Below are positions 26,638 to 36,269 of a DNA stretch of 64,000 nucleotides, piece after piece. Source of the DNA: an uncultured Prevotellaceae bacterium (GTDB lineage Bacteria; Bacteroidota; Bacteroidia; Bacteroidales; Bacteroidaceae); NCBI GenBank assembly GCA_902768785.1, contig CACXMM010000011.1:101017-165016 (forward strand). The letters are read 5' to 3'. A program made the position numbers and the translations under genes. How positions within the stretch are numbered: position 1 is the first letter of the stretch; the number at the start of each line of letters is the position of its first letter. The notes below the pieces were generated by a model. It saw nothing but the letters and a program-made list of their open reading frames with translations. It was not told the origin of the DNA and ran no database searches.

Positions 26638-27214
26638 GAACATCGCCATCTTCGTATCCGGCAGCGGCAGTAACTGCGAGAACATCATCCGCTATTTTGC
26701 CCATAATGACCACATCCAGGTATCTCTTGTCATCAGCAATAAGGCTGATGCCTACGCCCTGCAAAGGGCGAAGAACCTGAACGTTCCCGCCGTTGTCCTC
26801 TCCAAGAAAGAACTGCAACAGCAGGACATCATGATGCCTTTGTTACAGCAATATGATATCCAGTTCATCGTACTGGCAGGATTCCTGGTAATGATCCCCG
26901 ACTATCTCATCGAGGCTTTCGATCACCGCATGATCAACCTCCACCCTGCCCTACTGCCCAAATATGGAGGCAAGGGAATGTGGGGACACCATGTGCATGA
27001 GGCCGTAAAAGCGGCAGGAGAGACAGAAACAGGCATGACGGTACACTATGTCAGTAATGTATGCGATGGTGGTGAAATCATTGCCCAGTTCAGTACTCCC
27101 ATCGATCCCGATGATACGCCCGACACCATTGCTGCCAAGGAACATGAACTGGAGATGCGCCATTTCCCACCTGTCATCGAACAACTGATCAACAACCTCC
27201 AAGCCTCCGAATAG
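26636..27214 (+). CDS. purN: Phosphoribosylglycinamide formyltransferase
   Basis: 192 residues, the usual PurN length. It transfers a formyl group from 10-formyl-THF to GAR in purine synthesis. Visible: phosphate-binding SGSGSNCENIIRYF at the N-terminus, the catalytic HPALLPKYGGKGMWGHHVHE region (Asn in MINLHPA, His in HPALLP), GMTVHYVSNVCDGGEI, and the catalytic Asp in the DGGEIIAQ motif. Start ATG at 26636 is abutted by a short heptamer array. Last gene of the rplY-pth-hslR-purN run; an inverted repeat follows at 27262-27290. Confidence 0.96.
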   Translation: MNIAIFVSGSGSNCENIIRYFAHNDHIQVSLVISNKADAYALQRAKNLNVPAVVLSKKELQQQDIMMPLLQQYDIQFIVLAGFLVMIPDYLIEAFDHRMINLHPALLPKYGGKGMWGHHVHEAVKAAGETETGMTVHYVSNVCDGGEIIAQFSTPIDPDDTPDTIAAKEHELEMRHFPPVIEQLINNLQASE

Positions 27215-28095
27215 CCTTCCTCTGTATTTGAAGGCACGGGAAAGGCCACGTATGGTGGGAATTGACAAAAACAAACGGGATTTTTGTCAAATTCCTTGAT
27301 CAGAAATTAAGTATCGTAAAAATTCCGTAATTGACTTCATCAGGATGATTTGAGGTGTTTCAAAGCATCCCTAAGAACTATATTTGGCAAGTAAAGTCTA
27401 ATTGAGATCAAAGTAAAGTCTAATCGAGATCAAAGTAAAGTCTACTTTGAACCCAAGTAAAGCCTACTTGCAGTCATTCCAGACGTTCCTTACACCCTTT
27501 CCGCCGTCATCTACGGGTCGTTCCGCCGTCACTTTACCCCCTATAGCTGACGGCGGAACGAGTGTTAGATGCCATCGGAACAGGTATTAACGCCGTTCGG
27601 AACAACCCTTAGATGCCGTTCCTTCGAAAAAGCAAGGTTTTTACTTTTGAAAGATTTATTGGATGCCCTTACGGGCAGAACCAACGGTCACTCATAGCGT
27701 AGCGGAGAGAAAAATCGAACAAAATCTAAACAAAATCTTACAAAATCTTATTTATTTGTTTGATTTTGGATAGATTTTGTAGGATTTCTCGCCGAAGGCG
27801 ACCACTACCTTCTCACAAAAACGGTGTTTTCATCACCTAAAAACGGTGTTTTTGCCTCCTAAATACTATGTTTTTGGCATCTAAAAACGCTGTTTTCGCA
27901 AGTCAAAAATGTCGAATTTCCACAATGTACTCATCATCAGCGACTTACCGAACTGCTCCAGAATTGCGTTTTTACGACCGAAAGGACGGTTCTTGCCCCA
28001 AATGCGTTAAAATCGCGTTAAACGAAGTTAATTAGTCAAGATCTTTCAGGAATTTAACAAATCAAGTCTGCTCATAGTTCGCAACCTACCCACAC
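27215..28095. repeat. Long non-coding block with two sets of 22-bp-period repeats
   Basis: No convincing gene in ~880 bp. Set 1, four units of about 21-23 bp at 27388, 27409, 27431 and 27454, based on CAAGTAAAGTCTA; units 3 and 4 are hairpins (CAAAGTA-AAGTC-TACTTTG and CAAGTA-AAGCC-TACTTG). A 14-bp inverted repeat (27518-27531 / 27548-27561, core TCGTTCCGCCGTC) follows. Set 2, four exact 22-bp units at 27817, 27839, 27861 and 27883, each with the quasi-palindrome AAAAACGGTGTTTTT or a variant. Between the sets are repeated AAAATCT stretches (27715-27785) and a 22-bp segment (27783-27804) found again at 57939-57960. Confidence 0.8.
27262..27290 (+). terminator. Inverted repeat 3' of purN
   Basis: TTGACAAAAA (27262-27271) and TTTTTGTCAA (27281-27290), 9-nt loop. 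Probable transcription end, though no T-run follows beyond the right arm. Confidence 0.5.
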
Positions 28096-28124
28096 AAAAA
28101 CAGGGTGGCACATGTGCCACCCTG
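28096..28124 (-). terminator. Terminator of the outer-membrane barrel gene
   Basis: Perfect 24-bp palindrome at 28101-28124 (arms CAGGGTGGCACA / TGTGCCACCCTG), followed by TTTTTG on the minus strand. Confidence 0.85.
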
Positions 28125-28179
28125 CCTTGTTGTTATAGATTCTCGATTGTGAATAGTTGATATAAGTTATTTATCTTCT

Positions 28180-31152
28180 TTATCTTCTTCCGCCGCCGAA
28201 GCCGCCACCGAAGCCACCGCCACGGCCACCACCGAAGCCACCGCCACGACCGCCACGGCCACCGCCGCCACCAGGCATACCCATACCAGGACCTCCGAAG
28301 CCCATACCTCCCATGCCACGCATCATCTGTCGGTTCTGACGACCACCGAAGGCATTGATACGATAGATCACGTGAAGCATAGCATAGCTGTTGATGCTGT
28401 TATACTGGGTATCGCTGCGCTGCATGGCAGTGATAGAGCGTGAGTATGTACTCATCTCATGCAGGATATCATAGAACTGGAGTGACACGGTGAGTGCGTT
28501 TCCTTTCAGGAATCCCTGTGAGATCTGTGCGTTCCAAATCAACTCGTTGGTGTTCATCGAACTGTCGTTGTATCCTCTACGGCTCTGGTTATGCAAGTCG
28601 GTAGAGAGACTGGTACCCCAAGGAGCAAAGATGTTGATGGTACCACCATAAGAGAACTGCCAGGTATCGAGGTCGCTCTGGCTCTGCAGTTCGTTGCGGG
28701 CATGAGTATAGTTGACAGAACCGTCGATGGCAAGCTCGAACCAATCCTTGCGGTAACTTCCCTGCAGACGTTCCATGATCATGGTGTTACGTGTCGTGTT
28801 CTTCTGATCAGCCAAGTAACCCACGTTGTTACTGTGGTTCAACATGGTGAAGGTATTCACGTTCCATACACCGACGCTGTCGATGGAGGTGTTGAACATC
28901 AAGCCCATGCTGGCATTCCAGTTTCCATTGATATTCTCAGGACGGGAGGTCTGTCCACCAGCCTTGGTATCATAGTACACCCTGTTCGCGATGGAGTTAC
29001 GGGTATTGCTATAGTTACCGAACACCATGATAGAGCGCATATGGCTCTGCATGTATGTATTGTAGAACAACTGGAGACTGTTAGTGAACGAGGGCTTCAG
29101 TCCCGGGTTACCCTTCGTGATGCTCAGCGGGTTGCTGTCGTCGGTGATATCGAGCAGGTCGCTCATCTGCGGCTGTGAGGTAGATCCCCGATAGGTCAGC
29201 TGGAGCTGAGTGAGGTCATTAGGACGATAACGGAAGTCAATGGTCGGTGATACGTTGAACACGTTGCGTGCAGTATCCGTATGGATCTTCTGGTAGTCCT
29301 GGATGAACTTCGAGCGCTGCGGCTGGAGCATCACACCGGCATTCAGCTGGTAGGTGTCACGGATTCTGCGGAACATCAAGTTGAACTCATGGATATAGTT
29401 CTTATACTCAGAGAAACGGCTCAATCCCAGATTGTAGTAGTCGGCACTGAACGGATCGGCCACATGCGAAAGGTAATTGTTAAAGCCACCATAGACAGGA
29501 GCCATCGAACTGTTATAGAAGCCGGGCACCAAGCTGTAGTCGTAGGTGGATCGGTCGCTCTTGTTGTAGCTATAACTGTATTGGTAGCTGAACTGGAGGT
29601 AGGTGCGGTCGGCAATTGGCTCACTGTAGGTGAGTTGTCCTGAGTAGCTCCAGTTCTTAGTCGGAGTCAGGTTATAGCGGTTGGTATAATAAGTAGAGTC
29701 ACCTGATGCCACCTTATACTGATGGAGAATTACTTCAGAGAGTGAGAGGTTCTTACTTTCCTGATCACCATAGTTGGCGTTACCCACAAATGTAATATTG
29801 CGTCCACGGTTGTTCAGACGACGGTTAATCTGCAACATCGCACTGGCGGACGTGTTGTCGTTCGTACCCAGTGAACTGCTTTCCTGATGGTTCACAATCA
29901 GGTTATCGGCTGCCAGCTGTTCGATAGAGGCCTGTGAGAAAGGATCAGCCACATACTGATAGGGATCTTTGTTGAAGGTGAGCGAACTGCCCTCACTGGT
30001 ATTGTCACTCTTAGTGATTCTCAGCGTGGGTCGGAACATGACATTCCACATCTCATCAGGCTTCCACTCCAAACGCATCTGGAAGTTATAGTTGTCGGAG
30101 CGGTTATAGCTCTGACTCAGTCTGTTGGAGAACATACTGGTACCGAAGTTCTCAGTGGTACTCTTCGACCAGGTATCGCCATCGTTGTGGTTCCAACGCA
30201 GACTGGCATCCAGTTCCAATTTCTCGTCGTTGGTGGCAAAGTTGTAGTTCAAGCCACCCATCTTATTAGAGGTAAGACCGTTGCGGCCACCCCATCGGCC
30301 ACCACCGCCACCACCTGGAAATCCCATGTTATTGGTGTTGTTGGCGTTGAACATACCGGTGAGTCGCATATTACTGTTCTGATAAGAAGCCATCAGTCGC
30401 TCAGCATAACGGTTCTTTGTTCCTATACCGAGATCGGCATTGCCGAAGAAACCCTTGTTCATACCTGGCTTGATACCGAAGTCGAGCACGGTCTCTTCGT
30501 TACCATCCTGGATACCCGTCACACGGGCCATGTCGCTCTGCTGATCATAGGCACGGATATTATTGATAATAGAGGTAGGCAGGTTCTTCAAGGCCGTCTC
30601 GGTATCACCCGTCATGAACTCCTTACCATCCACGAGGATCTTCCTCACCTGCTTACCGTTAATGGTAATCTTTCCATCGTCATCAATCTGGGCACCAGGC
30701 AGTTTCTTCACCAGTTCCTCCACCACGCTACCCTCTGGGGTACGATAGGCAGCGGCATTATAGATAAAGGTGTCTTTCTTCACTGTCACCTTCGCTGCTT
30801 GTCCTGTCACAGTGGTCCCTTTCAGCATGATAGCATCGGCGCCGAAGACGATCTCACCTAATGCCACATCCTTACCTTCTTTCACAGTGACATCCTTGGT
30901 GAGCGGTTTATAACCCACACTTGTCATTTTTAAGATATACTTGCCGTCTGCAGGAGCCTCCAAACTGAAATGGCCCTCCTCATCGGAGAGCGTTCCCACG
31001 ACGAACGTACTATCGGTCTTGAGCAGCTGAACAGTCACCTGCATCACTCCCTCTTGCGTATCACGGTCGGTGATTTCGCCCGTTATCCTACTCTGGGCGT
31101 TAGCGATTGCTGATATCGTCATCAGCAGCATGAGTAAAAACGATTTTTTCAT
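28180..31152 (-). CDS. TonB-receptor-like outer-membrane beta-barrel protein with Gly-rich tail
   Basis: About 990 residues from ATG at 31150-31152; signal peptide KKSFLLMLLMTISAIANAQ. Residues ~20-110 are a carboxypeptidase-regulatory-like domain (ITGEITDRDTQEGVMQVTVQ; GKYILKMTSVGYKPLTKDVT). Residues ~130-230 are a plug-like domain (VVEELVKKLPGAQIDDDGKI; VDGKEFMTGDTETALKNLP). The rest is a long series of beta strands typical of the OMP_b-brl_3 barrel family. The tail after ~950 is composed of GGGFGGG/GGRGGG repeats with Arg, ending GGGRR. No SusD partner is adjacent, so it is not a standard polysaccharide-utilisation pair. Substrate unknown. Divergent from aroB. Confidence 0.87.
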   Translation of the reverse strand: MKKSFLLMLLMTISAIANAQSRITGEITDRDTQEGVMQVTVQLLKTDSTFVVGTLSDEEGHFSLEAPADGKYILKMTSVGYKPLTKDVTVKEGKDVALGEIVFGADAIMLKGTTVTGQAAKVTVKKDTFIYNAAAYRTPEGSVVEELVKKLPGAQIDDDGKITINGKQVRKILVDGKEFMTGDTETALKNLPTSIINNIRAYDQQSDMARVTGIQDGNEETVLDFGIKPGMNKGFFGNADLGIGTKNRYAERLMASYQNSNMRLTGMFNANNTNNMGFPGGGGGGRWGGRNGLTSNKMGGLNYNFATNDEKLELDASLRWNHNDGDTWSKSTTENFGTSMFSNRLSQSYNRSDNYNFQMRLEWKPDEMWNVMFRPTLRITKSDNTSEGSSLTFNKDPYQYVADPFSQASIEQLAADNLIVNHQESSSLGTNDNTSASAMLQINRRLNNRGRNITFVGNANYGDQESKNLSLSEVILHQYKVASGDSTYYTNRYNLTPTKNWSYSGQLTYSEPIADRTYLQFSYQYSYSYNKSDRSTYDYSLVPGFYNSSMAPVYGGFNNYLSHVADPFSADYYNLGLSRFSEYKNYIHEFNLMFRRIRDTYQLNAGVMLQPQRSKFIQDYQKIHTDTARNVFNVSPTIDFRYRPNDLTQLQLTYRGSTSQPQMSDLLDITDDSNPLSITKGNPGLKPSFTNSLQLFYNTYMQSHMRSIMVFGNYSNTRNSIANRVYYDTKAGGQTSRPENINGNWNASMGLMFNTSIDSVGVWNVNTFTMLNHSNNVGYLADQKNTTRNTMIMERLQGSYRKDWFELAIDGSVNYTHARNELQSQSDLDTWQFSYGGTINIFAPWGTSLSTDLHNQSRRGYNDSSMNTNELIWNAQISQGFLKGNALTVSLQFYDILHEMSTYSRSITAMQRSDTQYNSINSYAMLHVIYRINAFGGRQNRQMMRGMGGMGFGGPGMGMPGGGGGRGGRGGGFGGGRGGGFGGGFGGGRR

Positions 31153-31234
31153 TTTCTTTGTGTGAATGTTTTGCTTGTTTTGACGAATCAAAGAATCATT
31201 GGTTTAATCAGAAAGACAGAAAAAAGCAAATTAA

Positions 31235-31266
31235 TTTGTTTTTTTGCTTACTTTCCTTTAATTTTG
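31235..31266 (+). promoter_or_regulatory. Promoter for aroB
   Basis: TTTG 31235-31238, 20-bp spacer, TAATTTTG 31259-31266; ~80-nt leader to ATG 31346. Confidence 0.7.
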
Positions 31267-31345
31267 CACCCGAAACGTTGGATTACTCTTTGGATCAAAG
31301 AGCTTTCGGCGATATGACAAAAAACGAATCTTTAATTACGTGAGT

Positions 31346-32398
31346 ATGGAGCAGAGAGTGATATTTTCCAAGAACTTACAAGAGGAGCTGACCATGGCCA
31401 TAGCAGAGTGTCATCATGATAAGATCTTTGTCTTGACTGATGAGACCACTGCCGTCTGCTGCTGGCCCGTCATCCAATCGTACCTTTGTTTAAAAAACGC
31501 ACGTCTGATCACCATTCCTGCCACCGATAGCCATAAGGACCTTGACAGTCTGGCACAGGTGTGGACAGCCTTAGGGAAGGGTGTTGCCACCCGGCACTCC
31601 TTACTCATTAACTTAGGAGGCGGAATGGTTACCGACCTAGGAGGCTTTGCGGCCTCTACCTTCAAACGTGGTATCAACTTCATCAACATCCCCACTACCC
31701 TGCTCGCCATGGTCGATGCCAGTGTGGGTGGTAAGACTGGTATCAACTACAACGGTCTGAAGAACGAGATCGGCGTCTTCAACGAGTCAAGATTCGTCAT
31801 CCTCGATACATGTTTCCTCCGCACTCTCGATACAGAGAACCTACTCTCCGGCTATGCCGAGATGCTCAAGCACAGTCTGATTGCCAACGAGAAGATGTGG
31901 GCAGAGCATCTGACCTTTAGTATGGAAAAAGATATGGAGAGTGATGAGTTCGCGATCCTACTCAGACAAAGCGTGGAACTGAAAGAGCGTATCGTCACAG
32001 AAGATCCCAAGGAGAAGGGCATCCGCAAGGCACTGAACGTGGGACACACCATCGGGCATGCCTTCGAATCGTTCTCCATTCAGACCCATCGTCCCATCCT
32101 TCACGGCTACGCTGTGGCCTACGGTATCATCTGTGAGCTATATCTATCTGTGGTGAAGACAGGATTCCCCACCGACAAGATGCGACAGACTGTAAGATTC
32201 ATCCGTGAGCACTATGGATCTTTCCCTATTACATGCGATGATTATGACACGCTGATCGAGCTGATGACTCACGACAAAAAGAATACGTCGGGAATCATTA
32301 ACTTCACATTGTTAGGCGGCATCGGTGATATCCGTATCAACCAAAGCGCCACGAAGGAAGAGATCAAGGAAGCTCTGGACTTCTACCGCGAGTCATAA
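31346..32398 (+). CDS. aroB: 3-dehydroquinate synthase
   Basis: About 350 residues. It converts DAHP to 3-dehydroquinate (shikimate pathway step 2), using NAD and a divalent metal. Motifs: NLGGGMVTDLGGFAASTFKR, PTTLLAMVDASVGGKTGINY, NEIGVFNESRFVILD (with K in LKNEIG), and the metal His in NVGHTIGHAFES and LHGYAVAYG. I chose ATG 31346 over the in-frame GTG six bases upstream. Its stop overlaps the convergent mutY stop by a few bases (32393-32398). The product feeds chorismate, the precursor used by the menaquinone genes 3 kb away. Confidence 0.96.
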   Translation: MEQRVIFSKNLQEELTMAIAECHHDKIFVLTDETTAVCCWPVIQSYLCLKNARLITIPATDSHKDLDSLAQVWTALGKGVATRHSLLINLGGGMVTDLGGFAASTFKRGINFINIPTTLLAMVDASVGGKTGINYNGLKNEIGVFNESRFVILDTCFLRTLDTENLLSGYAEMLKHSLIANEKMWAEHLTFSMEKDMESDEFAILLRQSVELKERIVTEDPKEKGIRKALNVGHTIGHAFESFSIQTHRPILHGYAVAYGIICELYLSVVKTGFPTDKMRQTVRFIREHYGSFPITCDDYDTLIELMTHDKKNTSGIINFTLLGGIGDIRINQSATKEEIKEALDFYRES

Positions 32399-33424
32399 CG
32401 CGGCAATGAGTTTCTCCACCAATCGGGGAAGAGCATAGTTGTCGAGGGATGTTTCGGATATCCACTGATAACCTGATGGCAGTTCTGGTTGCTGTTCGGG
32501 CTCCCAAAGATACAAATCGGCCAACAGGACACGATGGGTAAGCACATGTTTTACTCCTTTCTGTACCAGACGACAGTTGTCATCCGACAGCTGTCCGGGA
32601 TATTGTGCTGCCCAGTCGGCAAACGACTCCTGTGGCTGCTCCACCAGACAAGGTTCCCACAGTCCTTGCCAGATATCACCCGCCTCCCGACGGTGAATGG
32701 CCGTCTGTCCCTTATACCTTATATATATATAGGTAAGGCACCGTGTCTGGATTTTCAAGGTACGCTGTTTCACAGGCAGCATTTCAACCCTTCCTGAACG
32801 CAAGGCCTCACAGGTATCGGTCAGCGGACAGAGCAGACAACGTGGCGACTGCGGTGTACACTGGATGGCACCGAAATCCATCATAGCCTGATTGAATGCA
32901 GAGGCATGGTCGTGCGGTAGCAACTCCTGGGCCAATGCCGTGAACACCTTCTTTCCTTGTGTGGTATTGATGGGCGTATCAATGCCGAAATGACGGGCAA
33001 GTACACGATAGACATTCCCATCCACCACGGCAGCTGGCAGGTTAAAAGCAATGGATCCGATGGCTGCAGCTGTATAGTCTCCCACACCCTTCAGTGCCTT
33101 GATACCCTCCAAAGTATCAGGAAAATGTCCTGCCGCCACCACCTGTTTGGCAGCAGCATGCAGATTACGCGCCCTGCTGTAGTATCCCAGTCCCTGCCAC
33201 AGCCTCAACACCTCATCCTCAGTAGCCTCAGCCAAAGACTCCACAGTAGGGAACCGCTGCATGAAGCGTTCCCAATAGGCCTGGCCCTGCTGGATACGTG
33301 TCTGCTGAAGAATCACCTCACTCAGCCAGATGGCATAGGGATCGGTAGTATGACGCCAAGGCAAATCGCGCCGGTTCTCTTGGAACCAGCGCAATATGGC
33401 CGTGGTAAAGGGATGGTTACTCAT
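32393..33424 (-). CDS. mutY: A/G-specific adenine glycosylase
   Basis: 343 residues. It removes adenine paired with 8-oxoguanine. The helix-hairpin-helix is LKGVGDYTAAAIGSIAF with the catalytic Asp in PAAVVDGNVYRVLAR. The iron-sulfur loop is C-x6-C-x2-C-x5-C: CTPQSPRCLLCPLTDTC. The C-terminal ~110 residues form the NUDIX-like MutT domain that recognises 8-oxoG. ATG at 33422-33424 is the last copy of the ATG-containing heptamer array that fills the entire gap to the transporter gene, so the ribosome-binding region of mutY is made of heptamers. Confidence 0.96.
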   Translation of the reverse strand: MSNHPFTTAILRWFQENRRDLPWRHTTDPYAIWLSEVILQQTRIQQGQAYWERFMQRFPTVESLAEATEDEVLRLWQGLGYYSRARNLHAAAKQVVAAGHFPDTLEGIKALKGVGDYTAAAIGSIAFNLPAAVVDGNVYRVLARHFGIDTPINTTQGKKVFTALAQELLPHDHASAFNQAMMDFGAIQCTPQSPRCLLCPLTDTCEALRSGRVEMLPVKQRTLKIQTRCLTYIYIRYKGQTAIHRREAGDIWQGLWEPCLVEQPQESFADWAAQYPGQLSDDNCRLVQKGVKHVLTHRVLLADLYLWEPEQQPELPSGYQWISETSLDNYALPRLVEKLIAAL

Positions 33425-33466
33425 CTTTCATCTTTCATCTATCATCTATCATCTTTCATCTATCAT
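33425..33466. repeat. Heptamer array CTTTCAT/CTATCAT forming the mutY leader
   Basis: Six units in exact phase; on the minus strand they read ATGATAG/ATGAAAG and run straight into the mutY ATG. Each unit holds an ATG, in shifting frames. The transporter stop codon is 4 bp from the other end. Confidence 0.88.
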
Positions 33467-33469
33467 CTC

Positions 33470-34975
33470 TTAAATCATCCCCAGTTTACCCACGAAATAC
33501 AGCATGGAGTATCCGATGAGCATGCTGATGATACCCACGATGATACCGATCTTCACCATGTCTTTCTGCTGAACCAGATTGGTAGAGAAAGCCAAGGCGT
33601 TGGGGGGTGTACTGACAGGTAGGATCATCGCACTGGAAGCAGCTACGGCTACACCTATCAACACCGTGGGTGTACCACCGATAGCATCAAGCTTATCACC
33701 CATGGCCGTACATACCACGGCGAGGATGGGCATCAGCAAGGCTGCAGTGGCCGAATTACTGATGAAGTTAGACAACAGATAGCAGATCAGACCTGATAGG
33801 ATAAGAATTGCGATGGGAGAGAAATCGCCGAAAGGAATACTTTCCACGGCATTCTCAGCCAAACCCGAGGCATTCAGGCCATAGCCCAATGCAAAACCAC
33901 CGGCAACCATCCACAGCACACTCCAGTTAATCTCTTCCAAGTCGTATTTTGTAATGACACCTGTCATGGCAAACACCACAAAGGGAATCAGTGCCACAGT
34001 ATAGCTGTTGATACCAGTCAGTGAATCTGTGAGCCAGAGCAGGACGGTAACACAGAATGTCACGATAACAATCCAGGAATTCCTACCTTTCTTCATTCCA
34101 CCTTCAATCTCCAGCTCTACCGTCTTCTGAGTAAAGGGATAGATACGTTTCAGCAGAATCCAGCTGATGAACAGGAGGATTGCCACCAACGGCAGCATGA
34201 AGAGCATCCACTGACCGAAGCCCAATCCCATGTTCATGCCTTCAGGATCATTCAGATATTTTAAGGCAATGGTATTCGGCGGCGTACCAATAGGCGTACC
34301 CATACCACCGAGGTTGGCGGCTACAGGTATCGATAATGCCAGCGCGATACGACCTTTCCCCTCTGGTGGAAGTTGTTTGAAAACCGGTGTCAGGAAGGTA
34401 AGCATCATGGCTGCTGTGGCAGTGTTCGACACGAACATCGAGAACAAACCAGTAATCAGGATGAAACCCAGTAGCACGTTTTCGCTCTTCCTACCAAAAG
34501 GTTTCAGCAGCACCTTGGCCAACTGGGCATCCAAGCCCGTCTTGCCTGCTGCAATAGCCAGTACGAAACCACCGATGAACAGCATAATCACCGGATCAGC
34601 AAAGCAGGCCATGATATTCTTATATGGCAGCGGATCGCCTAAGTTGTCACCCGTCATCATAAAGTTAATTCCACTATTCGACGTGAAAAGGAGCATCATC
34701 ACGATGATACCTACCGAGGTAGCCCACGATGAAACGACCTCCAATACCCACATCAGGGTGGCAAAGGCAAAAATTGCGATGATACGCTGCTGGATGACCG
34801 TAAGGTTATGAATGCCGAAGACCTCCGACGGGGCATTCCAAAGGAGCAATGTTACGATGGCCACGAAGATGGCCTTGAAAAACTTTATGGTAACTGTGTC
34901 TGGATGATACTTGTGTGCATGGCGAGCTTGATGATACGCCTCAACAAGATGAAATCCGTGAAAACTTTTAAACAT
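33470..34975 (-). CDS. DASS/SLC13-type sodium:dicarboxylate (or anion) symporter
   Basis: 501 residues with about 11-12 membrane segments. Family signatures are two SNT/SNS motifs, FVSNTATAAMMLTFLTPV and NFISNSATAALLMPILAVV, plus GGMGTPIGTPPNTIALKY and ILPVSTPPNALAFSTNLV (cytoplasmic-membrane, elevator-type Na+-coupled carriers of succinate, malate, citrate or sulfate). The N-terminal ~35 residues are His-rich (FHGFHLVEAYHQARHAHKYH). Dicarboxylate uptake or export would fit the succinate-forming metabolism implied by the carboxyltransferase, but the substrate is not proven. Promoter at 35048. Confidence 0.9.
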   Translation of the reverse strand: MFKSFHGFHLVEAYHQARHAHKYHPDTVTIKFFKAIFVAIVTLLLWNAPSEVFGIHNLTVIQQRIIAIFAFATLMWVLEVVSSWATSVGIIVMMLLFTSNSGINFMMTGDNLGDPLPYKNIMACFADPVIMLFIGGFVLAIAAGKTGLDAQLAKVLLKPFGRKSENVLLGFILITGLFSMFVSNTATAAMMLTFLTPVFKQLPPEGKGRIALALSIPVAANLGGMGTPIGTPPNTIALKYLNDPEGMNMGLGFGQWMLFMLPLVAILLFISWILLKRIYPFTQKTVELEIEGGMKKGRNSWIVIVTFCVTVLLWLTDSLTGINSYTVALIPFVVFAMTGVITKYDLEEINWSVLWMVAGGFALGYGLNASGLAENAVESIPFGDFSPIAILILSGLICYLLSNFISNSATAALLMPILAVVCTAMGDKLDAIGGTPTVLIGVAVAASSAMILPVSTPPNALAFSTNLVQQKDMVKIGIIVGIISMLIGYSMLYFVGKLGMI

Positions 34976-35047
34976 GACTGTCTGCTAAAAATGATTAATG
35001 TATGATTGATAATTGAAGAATCTGCCCAAGATCATCAAAATCAGCGG

Positions 35048-35055
35048 CAAAGGTA
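35048..35055 (-). promoter_or_regulatory. -7 promoter element for the DASS transporter
   Basis: TACCTTTG followed by G on the minus strand, ~72 bp upstream of ATG 34975. Confidence 0.55.
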
Positions 35056-35175
35056 CAAATTATCTCTGATACACAAAAGCAAAAACAGTCTTTTTCCACC
35101 TCTTTTTCCATCATGATCTACCACAAAAACAACCTATGGTCAGCTTTTGTAAAGTCGGCTTAGCAGAACAGGATG

Positions 35176-36261
35176 TTAACGTGCACGGCTCACTATTCGC
35201 TCTGCATCTGCACGAGCTGGCTTCCCCGTTTCGGTCATAGGAAGTCGAGGCACAGCTATCACCTGTCGGGGATGCCAATAGGCAGAAAGAGAGGAGAAGC
35301 TACGGGAAAAGACATCCTCAGAAAAATGAACAGAGGACAAATGTCCCTCGAGGATTGTGGTTTCAGCAACAGAAGGATCCTCGATCAAAAGCACAACGAT
35401 TTCTCCAAACTTCTGGTCTTTCTTCTTGGTAATCATAAAAGGCATGGAGAGAACGGGTCTGAGCATCTGTTCTACTTCCTCCATCTGAATCTTGATGCCA
35501 CCGGAACAGATTACATTGTCCTTCCTGCCGATGATTCTAAATTGCTGATATCCATCCTTTTCCTCCAACGAAGCGATGTCATGGGTGACCAACTGATCCT
35601 GACATACTTGGGGAGCATCAATCACCAGGCACTGGTCTGTATCTAACGAGACTTGCACCCCAGGGAAAGGCAAATAACTATCACTGGCAGTCTCGCCGCT
35701 CAGTCGTCGCAGGGCGATATGTGAGAGCGTCTCTGTCATTCCATAGGTACTCCACACGGCATTGGGGAAGAGTTTCAGTTCCTGTGCCATCGCCTCATCG
35801 ATGGAGCCTCCACCGATAATCAAATGACGGATATGTTTCAATCGCTCCCGTTCCTCGGAAACATGGAGAGAGTTATACACCTGCATGGGAACCATGGCTG
35901 CGAAAGAGATCTGTGAGCAGAATGAGTTTAAAGGATGTCCTGAGGGAGGGACAACCACCAACCGCAGTCCTCGCTCAATGGTCCGCACCATCATCATCTT
36001 TCCAGCGATATAGTCAAGTGACATACAAAGCAAGGCCGTATCGCCCTGCTTCAGACCGAGAAAATCGCAAGTGATACGTGCGGAGGCCAACATACGTTTC
36101 TTTTCCACCCACAGGGGTTTGGGGTGTCCCGTGGAGCCACTGGTATGTACCAGTAACAGATCGCTACCATTGTACCACTCCTCCAGGAACTGGCTCACAG
36201 CCTCCTTGCACTGCCTGACCTCCTCTGCTGTACCGCAATAAACAATATCATGAACTTTCAT
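35176..36261 (-). CDS. menE: o-Succinylbenzoate-CoA ligase
   Basis: About 361 residues from ATG at 36259-36261, just inside its promoter. An acyl-CoA synthetase of the ANL superfamily, shorter than usual as in other Bacteroidales MenE. P-loop: LVHTSGSTGHPKPLWV; also GGGSIDEAMAQELK, WSTYGMTETLSHIALR and hinge FRIIGRKDNVICSGGIKI, with the C-terminal catalytic lysine probably in MTETGKPARAD. Activates OSB with ATP and CoA for ring closure by MenB. It is separated from menC-menB by the STAS/SLC13/SpoIIE module, all on the same strand. Confidence 0.92.
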   Translation of the reverse strand: MKVHDIVYCGTAEEVRQCKEAVSQFLEEWYNGSDLLLVHTSGSTGHPKPLWVEKKRMLASARITCDFLGLKQGDTALLCMSLDYIAGKMMMVRTIERGLRLVVVPPSGHPLNSFCSQISFAAMVPMQVYNSLHVSEERERLKHIRHLIIGGGSIDEAMAQELKLFPNAVWSTYGMTETLSHIALRRLSGETASDSYLPFPGVQVSLDTDQCLVIDAPQVCQDQLVTHDIASLEEKDGYQQFRIIGRKDNVICSGGIKIQMEEVEQMLRPVLSMPFMITKKKDQKFGEIVVLLIEDPSVAETTILEGHLSSVHFSEDVFSRSFSSLSAYWHPRQVIAVPRLPMTETGKPARADAERIVSRAR

Positions 36262-36269
36262 CACGAATG

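Noticed and set aside
27817-27904. CRISPR-like array (22-bp units)
   Set aside because: Units are contiguous without spacers, and no cas genes are nearby.
28180-31152. SusC of a polysaccharide-utilisation locus
   Set aside because: No SusD-like gene follows or precedes; the barrel belongs to the family lacking SusD partners.
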